Part shown: positions 8,505 through 10,303 of the stretch, one piece after another
Position numbering within the stretch: position 1 is the stretch's first letter
Layout: every line of letters begins with the position of its first letter
Source of the DNA: CAYXVU01 sp964468725
Lineage (GTDB): Bacteria; Acidobacteriota; Blastocatellia; UBA7656
Direction of reading: 5' to 3'
Assembly: GCA_964468725.1 (NCBI GenBank)
Contig: CAYXVU010000216.1
Location: 1-10,303 of the forward strand
DNA length: 10,303 bases
The notes under the pieces: generated by a model
Database searches by the model: none
The model's input: only the letters and a program-made list of their open reading frames with translations
Told to the model about the DNA's origin: nothing
Translations under genes and position numbers: made by a program

Positions 8505-8532
8505 GAGAATGGCAGGACGACTTGTAATCATC

Positions 8533-8680
8533 GGACGGGGCGTTAAACTTCAGATAACCTCATGGCTATTCTTCTGAAATCCGTCCCGATAGAAAAATTG
8601 CTTCCCTTCCTCAGCCCTCCGGCTGTTTCTATCGCCTGAATTTGCGAGCGATGGTTATCCGTCACTCACCGCTCTTCAGG
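8533..8680 (-). ncRNA. candidate structured leader RNA (three abutting helices) of the 942-aa gene
   Basis: Read on the minus strand from 8680 to 8533, three helices follow each other with no base between them. Helix 1: CCTGAA/TTCAGG (8680-8675 with 8640-8635), continuing after a bulge into GAGCGGTG/CATCGCTC, which includes one G-U pair. Helix 2: CGATAGAAA/TTTCTATCG (8634-8626 with 8595-8587), capped by CAGCC-GGAG-GGCTG and a 16-base purine-rich bulge. Helix 3: GGACGG/CCGTCC (8586-8581 with 8538-8533), enclosing TTCAG/CTGAA and ATAGCC-ATGA-GGTTAT, again with a G-U pair. Both G-U pairs would be A-C mismatches on the plus strand, which favours a minus-strand RNA. The element ends 28 bases before the Shine-Dalgarno, as expected for a cis-regulatory leader. 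It matches no riboswitch class that I recognise. A small RNA is the alternative. Confidence 0.4.
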
Positions 8681-8833
8681 TTTTCGGCGTCATCAACCCT
8701 TTTTGTGAAATAGGCAAATGATGTGCCGGTTACCCCCGGCTCTATTTTTCTTTACCGGAGTCGTGAGCCCTGCGGCGGTGCGCCAATTTCCCCGTGACTT
8801 GTGCGAAAGCCCGCACTTCTATCTGCTTTGCTT

Positions 8834-8876
8834 AGGAAGTCGTCGCTTAGGACGCTCGGAACTTTGCAAACTTCCT
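8834..8876. repeat. inverted repeat with inner hairpin and a direct repeat
   Basis: AGGAAGT (8834-8840) and ACTTCCT (8870-8876) are perfectly complementary. Immediately inside the left arm lies CGTC-GCTTAG-GACG (8841-8854). The octamer GCTTAGGA also occurs twice, at 8830-8837 and 8845-8852, 15 bases apart. This could be a regulator-binding site or a structured transcript; the arms are short enough for chance. Confidence 0.3.
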
Positions 8877-9014
8877 CATCTCACAAAGAAAGCCTTTTTC
8901 CCGCTTTATGGAATCATGGGCGGATATTTGTGTCGTCTGAAGAGATCGAGAAACGGGGCTGTACAGATCGCCCGCTCATGCGGTTGACTCACTCTGCGGA
9001 GCAACGAGGGATTA

Positions 9015-9043
9015 TTGACACACACAAAGTGTGCAGATACCAT
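9015..9043 (+). promoter_or_regulatory. candidate sigma70 promoter with internal palindrome
   Basis: TTGACA (9015-9020, a perfect -35 box) is followed after 17 bases by TACCAT (9038-9043, four of six matches to TATAAT). The spacer contains the palindrome CACAC-AAA-GTGTG at 9021-9033, placed where a repressor would block the polymerase. It would give a leader of about 120 bases for the secreted-protein gene. Confidence 0.5.
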
Positions 9044-9047
9044 CGAA

Positions 9048-9142
9048 CCGTTTTGTTGCAGTAACGGACAGCGTCGTTCGGACGCATCTTCAGGCATAAG
9101 AAAAAGCATAAGATCGAAACGACAGGTTTTGCGTTTCTCGAT
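9048..9142 (+). promoter_or_regulatory. hairpin-rich 5' leader of the secreted-protein gene
   Basis: Downstream of the candidate promoter, three hairpins follow in series: CCGTT/AACGG (9048-9052 with 9063-9067), GCGTC-GTTCG-GACGC (9071-9085), and ATCG plus AAACG pairing with CGTTT plus CGAT (9113-9121 with 9132-9142, two-base bulge). Between the second and third lies GCATAAGA repeated at 9094-9101 and 9106-9113. No poly-T run follows, so these are not terminators. They may stabilise or regulate the message. I recognise no known riboswitch. Confidence 0.3.
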
Positions 9143-9171
9143 AATCACCAAAACATTTAGTGGAGGATTCA

Positions 9172-10303
9172 ATGTTCAAGCTCTTCATCTCAACCCGCTA
9201 TTCGACTATCAAACGGCTGACAACTTATTTGATGCTTGCGCTCTTCACTCTTTCGATCAACGCCGGAGTCCTTGCACAAGAGACCAGTAGTCGCCCGTCC
9301 CGAAAACCTGCGGCCAGCAAGGCCGCCCCCCCCATACCCGTCTCACCGCCGCGCGCGGCGACCAAACCGCAGGATGGCAGGCAAGAGATGGTTGGCATTC
9401 CGACGGCGACTTCCATCGGCGTGCAAAAGACCACCGCCGAAATCATGGAAGAAGAGCTCCTCAGTCCGAAACCGCCGGAGGAACAAGAGAGCCGCCCCCC
9501 GAAGATTCGCCCCGACCGCAAAAGTCTTCCGCAAAACCCCAATTCGCCCAATCAGTCACGCTTTCCTGCGACCGGCGAAGATCAGCCGACTTCACCCGAA
9601 GAAGGACGCACCAATCCGCAGACTCCGAGCACCAGCTTTACCGGCGCGACGCTGGCCGAAACCAACTCCTTCCCGCCCGACACCATGGGGGCAGTCGGCC
9701 CGACCCAATTCTTAGTCAGCGTCAACGGGCGCATCAAAGTCTTCGATAAAAATACCGGCACGCTCGGGGCGCTCAATGCTTCGATGAATACCTTCTTCAA
9801 TTCAGTCAGAAACGGCATCGGGACGAGTGACCCGCGCGTGCGCTTTGATCGCCTTTCGAATCGCTGGTTCGTCATCATCATCAACGTCTCCACACCAAAT
9901 CGCGTCCTGTTGGCCGTGAGTGATACGGCAACCATCACCGCTGCAACGGTCTGGACATTCTTCTTCTTTCAACAAGACCTCGTCGCACCGGCAGGCGACA
10001 CCGGCTTCCTATCCGACTACCCGACGCTTGGCATTGATGCTAACGCTCTCTACATCGGCGTCAATCAATTTGAACTGGTCGGCGCTAACTTTATCTTTCG
10101 ACATACCTCTGCCTTCGTCGTGCGCAAAAGTTCCCTGCTCGGAGGTGGACCGCTCGTCGTTAGCGCCTTTCGCAATCTAACCGGCGGCGCAACCGGCACC
10201 GGCCCATGGACGCCGCAAGGCGTAGATAATTATGATCCGGCAGCTACCGAAGGCTATTTCATCGGCGTAGATAACGCGACCTTCGGAACGCTGATGCTGC
10301 GCC
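9172..10303 (+). CDS. secreted protein with proline-rich linker and beta-rich domain, 3' partial
   Basis: ATG 9172 is preceded by GGAGG with 5 bases spacing, and the frame stays open for 377 codons to the window end, so the stop lies beyond it. The first 35 residues form a Sec signal peptide: basic start with K3, R9, K14 and R15, hydrophobic core LMLALFTLSI, and a likely cleavage after VLA before QE. Residues about 38-152 are rich in Pro, Ser, Lys and Glu and are probably a disordered linker. From about 155 a folded domain begins with SFTGATLAETNSFPPDTMGA and VGPTQFLVSVNGRIKVFD, then DPRVRFDRLSNRWFVI and SDYPTLGIDANALYIGVNQF. These blocks resemble large secreted, propeller-like proteins of Acidobacteriota and related phyla that are annotated only as hypothetical. 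The enzyme or binding role cannot be told. It is divergent from the minus-strand unit. A later Met (codon 9232) lies inside the signal core and has no ribosome binding site. Confidence 0.88.
   Translation, partial: MFKLFISTRYSTIKRLTTYLMLALFTLSINAGVLAQETSSRPSRKPAASKAAPPIPVSPPRAATKPQDGRQEMVGIPTATSIGVQKTTAEIMEEELLSPKPPEEQESRPPKIRPDRKSLPQNPNSPNQSRFPATGEDQPTSPEEGRTNPQTPSTSFTGATLAETNSFPPDTMGAVGPTQFLVSVNGRIKVFDKNTGTLGALNASMNTFFNSVRNGIGTSDPRVRFDRLSNRWFVIIINVSTPNRVLLAVSDTATITAATVWTFFFFQQDLVAPAGDTGFLSDYPTLGIDANALYIGVNQFELVGANFIFRHTSAFVVRKSSLLGGGPLVVSAFRNLTGGATGTGPWTPQGVDNYDPAATEGYFIGVDNATFGTLMLR

Larger units (their letters stand above)
8494..9171. other. divergent intergenic region, 678 bases, no credible gene
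   Basis: This stretch separates the minus-strand unit from the secreted-protein gene. Short open frames exist, but their translations are not protein-like and lack ribosome binding sites. Its content is regulatory in appearance: the leader and Shine-Dalgarno of the 942-aa gene (AGGAGG at 8504-8499), a set of abutting inverted repeats (8533-8680), smaller hairpins at 8691-8740 and 8801-8816, an inverted repeat at 8834-8876, a sigma70-type promoter candidate at 9015-9043, and a hairpin-rich leader with GGAGG at 9162-9166 for the rightward gene. The hairpin GCCGG/CCGGC at 8725-8740 is followed on the plus strand by a T-rich run (8741-8753), which resembles a weak terminator without an obvious plus-strand transcript to end. 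Confidence 0.7.

Noticed and set aside
8725..8753. Intrinsic terminator on the plus strand (GCCGG/CCGGC plus T-rich run)
   Set aside because: The stem is only 5 bp, the T run is interrupted, and no plus-strand gene lies upstream to be terminated; kept only as a note in the intergenic entry.
8533..8760. Known riboswitch (cyclic di-GMP GEMM, glycine, cobalamin or SAM)
   Set aside because: Fragments such as GCCGGTTACC recall the end of GEMM, but the conserved GGCAAACC and GACGCAAAGCC blocks are missing; other class signatures are absent too.
8959..8966. CTGTACAG palindrome as a LexA box
   Set aside because: LexA sites need the two half-sites separated; an 8-base palindrome alone is expected by chance.
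8718..8987. 89-aa plus-strand open frame in the intergenic region
   Set aside because: No clear ribosome binding site, erratic composition with many Cys, Arg and Leu, and overlap with inverted repeats; it looks like chance.
9015..9290. 91-aa plus-strand open frame spanning the start of the secreted-protein gene
   Set aside because: It overlaps the promoter candidate, leader and signal-peptide region in another frame; the frame starting at 9172 has the ribosome binding site, signal peptide and continuous length.
9236..9715. 159-aa Arg/Pro-rich plus-strand open frame
   Set aside because: Out-of-frame shadow of the secreted-protein gene; its Arg/Pro/Ser bias comes from reading GC-rich codons off frame.

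Overview
The window reads as a piece of a bacterial chromosome, most likely from an environmental Acidobacteriota (Blastocatellia-like) organism. This is an inference: the secreted protein at the right edge has a block (FPPDTMGAVGPTQF, then VNGRIKVFD) that I associate with large secreted proteins of that group. There is no rRNA or marker gene to confirm it. A run of exactly 10 N at 2565-2574 shows that this is a scaffold, probably a draft or metagenome assembly.

Layout. (1) 2-1330, plus strand: the 3' part of a transcriptional-regulator-like gene with an AlbA_2/GHKL (HATPase_c_4) body and a TPR-like tail, visibly AT-richer than what follows. (2) 1340-3029, plus strand: urocanate hydratase (hutU), the second step of histidine breakdown, interrupted by the assembly gap right at the urocanase signature. 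(3) 3045-8493, minus strand: two large consecutive genes convergent to hutU and probably one transcription unit. The first (5665-8493, 942 aa) is an uncharacterised protein with long charged helices around an alternating beta-like segment. The second (3045-5567, 840 aa) has a coiled coil followed by what reads as an M23 (LytM-like) metallopeptidase whose two halves are separated by roughly 230 residues. Neither has a signal peptide. (4) 8494-9171: a 678-base divergent intergenic region without a credible gene. It is rich in inverted repeats that look like structured leader RNA on both sides. (5) 9172-10303, plus strand: the 5' part of a secreted protein with signal peptide, proline-rich linker and the start of a beta-rich domain. 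It is open to the window end.

How the parts relate. hutU is a housekeeping catabolic gene with no other hut gene visible here, and the regulator-like gene 9 bases upstream looks like an unrelated, possibly acquired neighbour. The most unusual part is the two-gene minus-strand unit with its structured leader. One gene encodes a putative cell-wall peptidase split by an insertion, the other a large protein of unknown role, and neither carries an ordinary export signal. Joint action on an envelope, delivery by a tail-like or other non-Sec route, or release by lysis are possibilities, but none is shown by the sequence.
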